DNA from: Bacteroidota bacterium
Lineage (GTDB): Bacteria > Bacteroidota > Bacteroidia > Chitinophagales > Saprospiraceae
Direction of reading: 5' to 3'
Assembly: GCA_008501835.1 (NCBI GenBank)
Contig: QQUB01000920.1
Span: forward strand, 1-5,308
DNA length: 5,308 nucleotides
A program made the position numbers and the translations under genes. Positions 1 through 5,308 of the stretch are shown here, piece by piece. Each line of letters begins with the position of its first letter. Position 1 is the first letter of the stretch. Under the pieces are notes generated by a model. It did not search any database and had not been told where the DNA came from. It worked only from the letters and a program-made list of their open reading frames with translations.

Positions 1-465
1 GAAGACTGGCTGGGAAGCTATACAGGCACACTTACGGCCTACCGTGCAGGAAGCACCCAAAACCTTTATCCTGCCAAAGTGGAACTGACCATTGCGGAAA
101 CACCTGACAGCAATCGTTGGCAATGGTCGTCCGTTTATCACATTGAAGGCCAGGAGAACCCCGTTGAGAAAAAATATTACATCATACAGACTGACACACT
201 GGCTGCCAACCAGTTTATCATGGATGAGGACAATGGTATTTTCATCAACCAGCATCTTTATGGAAATACCATTACCGGAGCCTATACGGTTAACAAACAA
301 TTTTTCACATTTTCCTACACAAAGATCGGAAGTGAATTATTATATGAACTAACCGTATACAATCGTGAGCCCAAAGAAGCGTTAGAAATTGAGGAAGGCT
401 TTGAAGTTGGAAAAATTGAAATGACTAATGTGCAGCGGGTGTATTTCACTAAAGTGGAAAAATAA
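1..465 (+). CDS. C-terminal part of a hypothetical all-beta (possibly lipocalin-like) protein
   Basis: The reading frame is open from the first base, so the gene begins upstream; 154 codons are visible before the TAA at 463-465. A GTG at 79 could serve as a start but is more likely internal, because the frame upstream of it reads as similar protein (DWLGSYTGTLTAYRAG). The fragment has alternating hydrophobic and polar residues, many aromatic residues, and short turns (WQWSSVYHIEG, GNTITGAYTV, FFTFSYTKIG), which suggests an antiparallel beta-barrel or sandwich. The opening 'W.G...G.L' pattern followed by repeated strands resembles lipocalin or fatty-acid-binding-like small proteins of Bacteroidota, but I cannot assign a named family. 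No catalytic motif, membrane segment or T9SS tail is visible. Any signal peptide would lie outside the window. The coding status is firm; the fold is an inference from composition. Confidence 0.72.
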   Translation, partial: EDWLGSYTGTLTAYRAGSTQNLYPAKVELTIAETPDSNRWQWSSVYHIEGQENPVEKKYYIIQTDTLAANQFIMDEDNGIFINQHLYGNTITGAYTVNKQFFTFSYTKIGSELLYELTVYNREPKEALEIEEGFEVGKIEMTNVQRVYFTKVEK

Positions 466-476
466 ATACTTGTTGC

Positions 477-536
477 TGGTTGCAGGAAATACTATTTTTT
501 AGAAAAATAGTATTTCTGAATCACGCTACGCAACCA
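477..536. terminator. Strong AT-rich hairpin after the first gene, possible transcription terminator or 3'-end stabiliser
   Basis: A perfect 14-bp inverted repeat lies at 486-499 and 503-516 (GAAATACTATTTTT / AAAAATAGTATTTC) with a 3-nt loop TAG; a G-T pair at 485/517 extends it. An outer 7-bp repeat, TGGTTGC (477-483) with GCAACCA (530-536), could close a larger structure with an asymmetric bulge of about 12 nt. It begins about 12 nt after the upstream stop codon, where a terminator would be expected. No T-tract follows the stem on either strand, so it is not a textbook Rho-independent terminator. An mRNA-end stabilising structure or a protein-binding dyad is equally possible. Confidence 0.5.
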
Positions 537-564
537 ATCTTTCTAATCCAACGTGTAAGCTTCC

Positions 565-589
565 TAAAGGCTTATAGCCTTTATAATTG
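565..589 (+). promoter_or_regulatory. Dyad overlapping a weak Bacteroidota-type -7 promoter box
   Basis: A perfect 8-bp inverted repeat, TAAAGGCT (565-572) and AGCCTTTA (576-583), encloses the loop TAT. Its right edge overlaps TATAATTG (582-589), which matches the Bacteroidota -7 consensus TAnnTTTG at all fixed positions but one. No clear TTTG-like -33 element is seen at the right spacing. The box ends 20 nt before the dioxygenase ATG. Such an arrangement could be an operator over a promoter, but the short half-sites allow coincidence or a small RNA hairpin. Confidence 0.3.
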
Positions 590-609
590 AACAACCAAAT
601 ACTCTTACC

Positions 610-1500
610 ATGAAAAGAAGAAACCTGCTTAAGCTGGGTACCCTGGGTGCCCTGATGCCTATTATTCCTAATCTGGGCAATGCCACTAACTGCGATCCAA
701 CCACGGGAGATATTGAAGGTCCTTTTTATACACCTAACGCCCCCGTCAGGAACAAAATCTCACCGGAGGGAGCTGCCGGAACCGTGCTTTTCCTTACCGG
801 AACTGTTTACCACAATGATTGTACTACTCCCATCTCTATGGCCAGCATCGATGCATGGCAGGCCAGTGATGCAGGAGCCTATGACAATGTCGGCTTTGAC
901 TACCGAGGTCAATTCAACGCTGACGACCTGGGCAATTATTCCATGGAAACCATCCTGCCGGGAAAATATCTCAACGGATCGAGTTACCGCCCCAGACACA
1001 TCCACTTTAAATTTGGCGCACCCGGTGCAAGCCTTTTAACCACTCAACTCTATTTTGAAGGAGATACAGACATTCCCGGCGACCCCTGGGCATCAGCAGA
1101 TAATGCCGAGGGCCGGATTATACCGCTCACCGAGGATGCTGAAGGAAATCTTCATGGAGTATTTGATATTTATCTCGACATTGATCCCGTCATTGATTCT
1201 ACAGATGATTTGGACAAAGGTTTTGGAACCCGAATCATCAATGTCTTTCCCAATCCAGTCAGAGAAACGGGCATGGTAGAGATTTTCCTTGCAAATAATG
1301 CACAGGTAAGTATGGATATATTTTCGATTAACGGTAAAAAGGTGAGGCAGGTCCATCAGGGGAAATATCCGGCCGGATCACATTCGCTGGCGATCAACAA
1401 CCTCAGAGATGAGGGTATTAAACTCAATGCCGGAGTATATATCGTTCAGCTATCCATTAATGATCACTTAACCGATGCCAAGCGTTTCATGATTGTCTGA
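610..1500 (+). CDS. Secreted intradiol ring-cleavage dioxygenase with Tat-like signal and T9SS sorting domain
   Basis: This 296-residue protein belongs to the protocatechuate 3,4-dioxygenase/catechol 1,2-dioxygenase superfamily, whose enzymes use Fe(III) to open catecholic rings between the two hydroxyls. The family hallmarks are present: EGPFY at 36-40, DAWQASDAGAYDN around 81-93, PGKY at 117-120 and RPRHIHF at 127-133. The expected Fe(III) ligands are Tyr91, Tyr120, His130 and His132, and Arg127 matches the conserved active-site arginine. The N-terminus (MKRRNLLKLG, then a hydrophobic stretch to about residue 20) looks like a twin-arginine signal. Residues from about 210 to 296 (VFPNPV, then NAGVYIVQL, ending KRFMIV) form a typical Por/T9SS type A sorting domain, so the mature enzyme should be released or anchored at the cell surface. 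Cys28 and Cys71 could form a disulfide. The ATG has no Shine-Dalgarno, as is usual in this phylum. The natural substrate cannot be read from the sequence. The last 33 bp overlap the convergent kinase gene. Confidence 0.92.
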   Translation: MKRRNLLKLGTLGALMPIIPNLGNATNCDPTTGDIEGPFYTPNAPVRNKISPEGAAGTVLFLTGTVYHNDCTTPISMASIDAWQASDAGAYDNVGFDYRGQFNADDLGNYSMETILPGKYLNGSSYRPRHIHFKFGAPGASLLTTQLYFEGDTDIPGDPWASADNAEGRIIPLTEDAEGNLHGVFDIYLDIDPVIDSTDDLDKGFGTRIINVFPNPVRETGMVEIFLANNAQVSMDIFSINGKKVRQVHQGKYPAGSHSLAINNLRDEGIKLNAGVYIVQLSINDHLTDAKRFMIV

Positions 1501-3933
1501 CACCCTTGGTAATGCGAAAAAGAATGTAGCCCCCTGATCAGGTTCCGATTCAACCCAGATACGTCCTTTGTGTTGTTCGATGATCTTTTTGCAGATGGCC
1601 AGTCCGAGCCCGGTACCATCAAATTCGTCTTTGGTATTCAGTTGTCGGAACAGAACGAAGATTTTTTCATGAAATTCCGGGTCAATACCAATCCCGTTGT
1701 CCCGGATCTCAAAGATCCATTCCTGCTCCGTGGTTTCTCCTGAAATAGTCACCACCGGGCTGGAGCCTTTGGTATGGAATTTCATCGCATTGAGAATCAG
1801 GTTTTGAAAAACCTGCCATAGTTTGATTCTGTCTCCCCAAATAACATCCGGTACTTCAAGAATAGAAACCCGGGCATTATTTTCCCTGATATCTGCACTT
1901 AAGGTTGCCAGCAGGTTTTGCAGCAGGTCTTTAACATTTAACCCGGTTGCATTAAACCCTTTACTTTTGACTTTTGAGTATGCCAGCATATCATCGATCA
2001 GCCCCTGGATGTCCCTGGCCCCTTTGGCTATAAAATCCAAGAACTTCATCTCTTCTTCATCCAGTTTATTCCCTGCTCGAGATTTCAGGAGGCCCGTAAA
2101 ACTATTCATGGTTCGCACGGGTGACCTTAAATCATGAGAAGCGATGTAGGCGAAATTCTCAAGTTTGACATTTGATTCAATCAACCTGTGCAACTCATTA
2201 TTTTGCTGATTCAGGGTTTCGAGGTTTTGCTCGATGAGTTTTTCCTGTGCTTTCTTTTCAGTAATATCCAATGTTACACCCCTGATACCAATTACTTCTT
2301 CTTGTTCGTTAAACAATGGCTCACCTTTACAGAGAACGTGTTTCAGGTCATCTCCTTTGGTATAAATGCGATGTTCGATAACGTAACTTTCTCCCTTTTC
2401 AATCAGGTTTTTGATTTTTTCATTTAGCAAAGGAGCATCTTCTTTATAGACTCTGTTTTGGAATGCCTGGTACAACTGCTCTTTCTCTATATTTTCCAGT
2501 TCAAAGATCCGGTAAAGTTCTTCTGACCACTCCAAAGAACCATCTCGAAGATCCATTTCCCAGCTACCTGTTTTGGAAAGCTTCTGAGCTTCCTTGAGTG
2601 CTTTTTCACTTTTTGACAGTTTTTGCTGGTCAAGCATTCTGGCAGAAACATCCATCATGAAAACGGTCAAACCGGTGATACTGCCATCTTCGGCATAAAT
2701 GGGTGAATAGCGATTTTCCCAATATGATTCAAACCTATTATTATGTGAATACTTTTCAATAAACACCAATTGCTCCCCTTGAAGAGTTCTGTCAATATTA
2801 ACTTTGACCTTTTCCCAATTGGAAGGATCAGGGTTTATTTCCATGATACTCATGCCGATCTCAATATCTACCCCTTTATTCTTTTTCACACTTAACTGAT
2901 GAGAGGTGGAAAATGCTTTATAGCAATAATCTGTATCCAGAGAAAAAATAAAAATATCTTTTGGACTATCGAGAATAGACTGCAACAAATCGTTTTTAGC
3001 TCTAAGTGCTAACTCGCTCTTACGCAATTCGTCTTCGGCACGTTTCCGATCCGTAATATCTCTAAGAATACCTTCATGAAAAATCACCTTGCCATTTTCA
3101 TCTTTGGTGAAATATCCCTGATCTTCCACCCATACTTCCGAACCATCCTTTCTTTTAAGACGATAGGTTTCCAATTTTTCATCTAAGATCTTTTGCCGCT
3201 CATTTGGATCAAAATAAAGGTCCTTTGTTATAGTGACCTTTTTGAGCTCTTCCTCGCTTTCAAAACCCAGCATTTTAACCAGTGCCGGATTTGCCCGTAC
3301 GACTTTCCCATCAGGGGTCGTTTTATAAATACAATCGGAGGTTCTTTCATATAAATCCTCATATTTCTGCCGGCTTTCCTCCACTTTTTGAAAAGCTTTT
3401 TCCAATTTCGACAGGTCCCTGATGGTAGCAAAACAGTGAGTGATTTTCCCATCAGCATCCTCGATATCGTTGGTTTCAAGAATAGCAGAAAAGCGTTCCT
3501 CATTTTTTCTTTTAAAAATGAGTTTGAAACTCGAAGCTTCTTTGTTGAATTTTTGCCTAAAGGCCTCGCCGATGTTTTCGAGTTCTTCTTCAGGCCAGTA
3601 GGGATATGGCGGTTTCAGATTGATCATTTCCTCGCGACTAAACCCGGTCATCACACATAATGCATCATTGACCACGAGCATTTTTCCTTCCTGGTCAATG
3701 ATAAAAAATCCATCTGAAATATTGTAAATGATTTGATCCTGAAGAGCCTTTTCTTTTTGCAGTTGTTCGTGCCTGGCTTCAAGGTCCTTTAATTGCTTCT
3801 GGAGCTCAGCAACATCCGCAAGGTTTTTTTCCTCAGGATGGTCGTCCATTTTTGACATACCTTTCCTGATCAAAGCGCCGGCTTTGTCCAATAATTGGCC
3901 AGTAAAAGAATGATCTTTGGACTTCTTTTCCAC
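1468..3933 (-). CDS. Cytoplasmic four-PAS sensor histidine kinase
   Basis: This 821-residue protein has no membrane segment or signal peptide, so it should sense an intracellular or diffusible cue. The order is: charged N-terminus and coiled coil (about 35-66); PAS1 (about 66-175, NISDGFFIIDQEG to TIRDLSKLE); PAS2 (about 190-297, ending RDITDRKRAE); a divergent PAS3 (about 310-432); PAS4 of the PAS_3 type (about 450-560, KTGSWEMDL to LDITEKK); a coiled-coil linker; the HisKA dimerisation domain; and the HATPase domain. The H-box is SHDLRSP with phospho-acceptor His600. The N-box is QNLILNAMKFH (710-720), the G1 box DNGIGID (745-751), the F-box region FVLFRQL and the G2 box GTGLGLAI (773-780). 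It has no receiver or output domain, and no response regulator lies in the window, so its partner is elsewhere. The start is uncertain. The GTG at 3933 is the earliest possible, since a TGA lies three codons upstream (3942-3940). The ATG at 3858 (residue 26) has a better ribosome site. The final 11 residues run past the kinase fold into the dioxygenase gene. Confidence 0.95.
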   Translation of the reverse strand: MEKKSKDHSFTGQLLDKAGALIRKGMSKMDDHPEEKNLADVAELQKQLKDLEARHEQLQKEKALQDQIIYNISDGFFIIDQEGKMLVVNDALCVMTGFSREEMINLKPPYPYWPEEELENIGEAFRQKFNKEASSFKLIFKRKNEERFSAILETNDIEDADGKITHCFATIRDLSKLEKAFQKVEESRQKYEDLYERTSDCIYKTTPDGKVVRANPALVKMLGFESEEELKKVTITKDLYFDPNERQKILDEKLETYRLKRKDGSEVWVEDQGYFTKDENGKVIFHEGILRDITDRKRAEDELRKSELALRAKNDLLQSILDSPKDIFIFSLDTDYCYKAFSTSHQLSVKKNKGVDIEIGMSIMEINPDPSNWEKVKVNIDRTLQGEQLVFIEKYSHNNRFESYWENRYSPIYAEDGSITGLTVFMMDVSARMLDQQKLSKSEKALKEAQKLSKTGSWEMDLRDGSLEWSEELYRIFELENIEKEQLYQAFQNRVYKEDAPLLNEKIKNLIEKGESYVIEHRIYTKGDDLKHVLCKGEPLFNEQEEVIGIRGVTLDITEKKAQEKLIEQNLETLNQQNNELHRLIESNVKLENFAYIASHDLRSPVRTMNSFTGLLKSRAGNKLDEEEMKFLDFIAKGARDIQGLIDDMLAYSKVKSKGFNATGLNVKDLLQNLLATLSADIRENNARVSILEVPDVIWGDRIKLWQVFQNLILNAMKFHTKGSSPVVTISGETTEQEWIFEIRDNGIGIDPEFHEKIFVLFRQLNTKDEFDGTGLGLAICKKIIEQHKGRIWVESEPDQGATFFFALPRVSDNHETLGIG
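3859..3867 (-). promoter_or_regulatory. Shine-Dalgarno-like AGGAAAGGT before an internal ATG of the kinase gene
   Basis: On the minus strand, AGGAAAGGT directly precedes the ATG at 3858-3856 (Met26 of the long form). The upstream GTG start at 3933 has no purine-rich site in front of it. This favours the shorter, 796-residue start on signal strength. Bacteroidota often start translation without a Shine-Dalgarno, so it does not settle the question. Both forms keep all four PAS domains and the coiled coil. Confidence 0.35.
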
Positions 3934-3971
3934 TAGGTGTCACTTTTTGGCAATACCAGGTAATATTCCTC

Positions 3972-3989
3972 TTTGGTGTTAAAACCAAA
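3972..3989. promoter_or_regulatory. Operator-like dyad upstream of the kinase gene
   Basis: TTTGGTGTTAAAACCAAA is an 18-bp inverted repeat in which 8 of 9 positions pair. It ends 38 bp upstream of the GTG start of the kinase gene. On the minus strand the half-site TTGGTT recurs at 4000-3995, 12 bp away, with the related TTGGTC at 4030-4025. Position and symmetry fit a transcription-factor site. No known regulator is recognised, and a fortuitous AT-rich repeat is possible. Confidence 0.3.
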
Positions 3990-4128
3990 TGGCGAACCAA
4001 TTTGATGAGGGTTTAGTGATCAAAGACCAACGAAGGGAGGGAAGGGTCCTAGATTCATTTGTAAATCATGTGAGGAATTATTATAATTTGAAAGGGAGAT
4101 ACAATAATGAGCATTTTTTTAAGAAATT

Positions 4129-4153
4129 GAAAGAAAATTAGCGAGAATTCGCT
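4129..4153 (-). terminator. Weak Rho-independent-like terminator of the leftward truC transcript
   Basis: Reading the minus strand, the stem AGCGA / TCGCT with loop ATTC (4153-4140) is followed by the T-rich run AATTTTCTTTC. It lies 36 nt beyond the truC stop codon, in the expected place and orientation. The stem is only 5 bp and the T-tract is interrupted, so it is a weak candidate. Confidence 0.38.
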
Positions 4154-4189
4154 GATAAGGGGCGCAAATAAGGCAAAAACGCACATTTT

Positions 4190-4876
4190 TTACCTAAACT
4201 CGAGAAAGGAACAGACTCTGTTAAATTCCCCGGGTACGTCTGCTTTAATTACCAAAGGCGTTCCTGTGACCGGATGATTGAGTTTGATTTGAGCAGCATG
4301 CAGCAGCATTTTTGTCATTCCCCAACGCTCTTTAAACAACCTGTTTTGCTTGTTGCAACCATGAGGCCGGTCTCCTATTACAGGGTGATTAAGGTGAGCA
4401 CAATGTTTTCTGATCTGATGCTGACGCCCCGTCAGCGGATAGGCTTCAATCAGAGAGTATCTCGAAGTTTGATGTTTCCCGAAAGGAACCGGTATTTCGG
4501 TTGTTTTAATCAACTTGAAGCGCGTCTGAGCATTTTGTTTTTTCCCGCGATCATTCGTCAGTGGATAATCCAATTCCATGTCTCCCGGAAAAAATCCTCT
4601 TACAATGGCGAGGTATTTTTTTTCAATGGCTTTAGATACAAATGTCTCTTGCAACAAGGCTGCCACTTCAGTACTTAGCGCAAATAGTAACACCCCGGAA
4701 GTTTTACGGTCCAGTCGATGCACAGTATATACCCGCTGCCCCAGCTGGTCCCGAAGTAATTGCATGGCAAAAATATCTTCTTTCGCTGCAATATAGGTCC
4801 GGTGCACCAAAAGTCCGTTTGGTTTATTAATGGCGACAAAATGTTCATCCCGATAAATTATTTCCAGGGGTCCCAT
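4190..4876 (-). CDS. truC: tRNA pseudouridine(65) synthase TruC (RluA family)
   Basis: This 228-residue protein is a member of the RluA-type pseudouridine synthases, which isomerise uridine to pseudouridine in RNA. The catalytic motif HRLDRKTSG is at 53-61, with Asp56 as the nucleophile. The TruC subgroup is indicated by resemblance to E. coli TruC as I recall it: INKPNGLLVHR (16-26), MQLLRDQLGQ (38-47), the conserved ...YPL segment (104-106), TGRQHQIRKH with HLNHPVIGD (149-169), HG..KQNR (172-179) and LLHA (191-194). E. coli TruC modifies U65 in the acceptor-stem side of certain tRNAs. The protein lacks an S4 domain, as TruC does, and is about 30 residues shorter at the C-terminus than the E. 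coli enzyme. The ATG at 4876 is chosen because the fold begins at once (LEIIYRDEHFVAINKP). It starts 19 bp after the stop of the reductase gene upstream, in the same direction, so the two are probably cotranscribed. Another RluA-family substrate cannot be fully excluded. Confidence 0.9.
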   Translation of the reverse strand: MGPLEIIYRDEHFVAINKPNGLLVHRTYIAAKEDIFAMQLLRDQLGQRVYTVHRLDRKTSGVLLFALSTEVAALLQETFVSKAIEKKYLAIVRGFFPGDMELDYPLTNDRGKKQNAQTRFKLIKTTEIPVPFGKHQTSRYSLIEAYPLTGRQHQIRKHCAHLNHPVIGDRPHGCNKQNRLFKERWGMTKMLLHAAQIKLNHPVTGTPLVIKADVPGEFNRVCSFLEFR

Positions 4877-4895
4877 ATTGAGGTTGTGGATTTTC

Positions 4896-5308
4896 TTAAA
4901 AAATACCTGGTATCACGGCCTTACGACTGACCGGATAATTATCAAAATTTGCCAAATACCAACGATGGTGACTGAGTGCCCGGGGAATCAGGTTTGTTGC
5001 TGTCCAGACTGCAAAAGCAAGTGCGGGAAGATTCCAGCACATGATCGCAAATCCAAACCACTCGAGAATTTCTCCAAACAGATTCGGGCATGAAACGTAT
5101 TTGAATAATCCTCCATAAGGAATCTTATAATCTTTCTCGCCAGGTTTCCGCAGCGCAAGCAATATATTATCCGAACTGAAATTAATGTATGCGCCGGCCA
5201 CAAAAACCAATATACCAACTATAAACCTGACATCCCAAAACCACGAAACCGGGTAAGGTTCAGAAAGGGTACCCAGATAATAGCCGTTGGAAAACCCATT
5301 GATAACAT
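4896..5308 (-). CDS. C-terminal part of a 3-oxo-5-alpha-steroid 4-dehydrogenase (SRD5A)-family membrane reductase
   Basis: The frame runs off the right edge of the window; 136 complete codons are visible, about half of a usual protein of roughly 255 residues. A TTG at 5210 is not the start, since the frame continues upstream as good family sequence (NGYYLG, then SWFWDVRFIVG). The enzymes are polytopic membrane proteins that reduce the C4-C5 double bond of 3-oxo-4-ene steroids with NADPH; bacterial members may use other enones. The fragment follows the human SRD5A1/SRD5A2 C-terminus closely: INFSSDNILLALRKPGE, KIPYGGLFKYVSCPN, FGEILEWFGFA, LPALAFA, PRALSHHRWY and YPVSRKAVIP. By alignment from memory, it keeps the counterparts of human SRD5A2 Asn160, Asp164, Arg171, Asn193, Glu197, Arg227, His231 and Arg246. 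The counterpart of Arg168 is Leu. Hydrophobic stretches around FIVGILVFVAGAY and WNLPALAFAVW are membrane segments. An isoprenylcysteine methyltransferase/NnrU-type protein is less likely given these motifs. The substrate is unknown. Confidence 0.9.
   Translation of the reverse strand, partial: VINGFSNGYYLGTLSEPYPVSWFWDVRFIVGILVFVAGAYINFSSDNILLALRKPGEKDYKIPYGGLFKYVSCPNLFGEILEWFGFAIMCWNLPALAFAVWTATNLIPRALSHHRWYLANFDNYPVSRKAVIPGIF

Larger units (their letters stand above)
3934..4189. other. Gene-free intergenic region between truC and the kinase gene
   Basis: No credible coding frame is present in these 256 bp. The region holds the 3' end signals of the leftward truC transcript and presumably the leftward promoter of the kinase gene. 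I could not find a convincing TTTG/TAnnTTTG promoter pair on the minus strand. Visible structure includes the dyad at 3972-3989, a small palindrome TACCAGGTA at 3954-3962, a purine-only run at 4032-4046 with three GGG tracts, and AT-rich sequence at about 4075-4140. Confidence 0.6.

Noticed and set aside
79..465. GTG at 79 as the true start of the first gene
   Set aside because: The frame is open to base 1 and the upstream residues resemble the same protein, so the gene enters from outside the window.
682..693. Cys28 of the dioxygenase as a lipoprotein cysteine
   Set aside because: The preceding residues (ATN) do not form a lipobox, and the T9SS tail gives a better explanation of its export.
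1533..1542. Palindrome CCTGATCAGG as a terminator or operator for the dioxygenase
   Set aside because: It lies inside the kinase coding sequence (EPDQG region), has no T-tract, and is short enough to be chance.
4009..4046. Four GGG tracts (4009, 4035, 4039, 4044) as a possible G-quadruplex
   Set aside because: One loop would be 23 nt and only three tracts are clustered, so a stable quadruplex is doubtful; it is simply a purine-rich run.
4107..4130. Short plus-strand frame starting ATGAGCATT as a leader peptide
   Set aside because: It codes for only seven residues, and no plus-strand gene follows it.
3954..4914. Similar TACCAGGTA and TACCTGGTA sequences at 3954 and about 4903 as a repeat pair
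   Set aside because: The sequence is short and nearly self-complementary, and the second copy is part of the reductase coding sequence.
4988..5218. Minus-strand 76-codon frame overlapping the reductase
   Set aside because: It lies in another frame of a gene with strong family motifs, and its translation resembles nothing I know.

Overview
The window looks like chromosomal DNA of a member of the Bacteroidota, plausibly a free-living Saprospiria-type lineage; the exact group is an inference. The main support is a secreted enzyme ending in a Por/type IX secretion (T9SS) C-terminal sorting domain. Two further points agree: almost no start codon is preceded by a Shine-Dalgarno sequence, and there is a large soluble multi-PAS histidine kinase.

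Layout. (1) Bases 1-465 (+) hold the 3' part of a gene of unknown function whose product looks like an all-beta, possibly lipocalin-like protein. (2) Bases 466-609 are an intergenic region with a strong AT-rich hairpin and, just before the next gene, a small dyad overlapping a weak Bacteroidota-like -7 box. (3) Bases 610-1500 (+) encode an exported intradiol ring-cleavage dioxygenase with a Tat-like signal and a T9SS sorting tail. (4) Bases 1468-3933 (-) encode an 821-residue cytoplasmic four-PAS histidine kinase. It converges on the dioxygenase gene and overlaps it by 33 bp. (5) Bases 3934-4189 form a gene-free gap with an operator-like dyad and a weak leftward terminator. (6) Bases 4190-4876 (-) encode the tRNA pseudouridine synthase TruC. 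(7) Bases 4896-5308 (-) hold the 3' part of a steroid 5-alpha-reductase-family membrane enzyme, 19 bp upstream of truC and probably cotranscribed with it.

No single pathway links these genes. The reductase-truC pair is a likely operon. The dioxygenase and the kinase are tied by sharing 3' ends, but nothing shows that the kinase controls the dioxygenase. I see no mobile element, CRISPR array, tRNA or rRNA. The most unusual points are the predicted route of export of the dioxygenase and the codon-register antisense overlap of its sorting tail with the kinase C-terminus.
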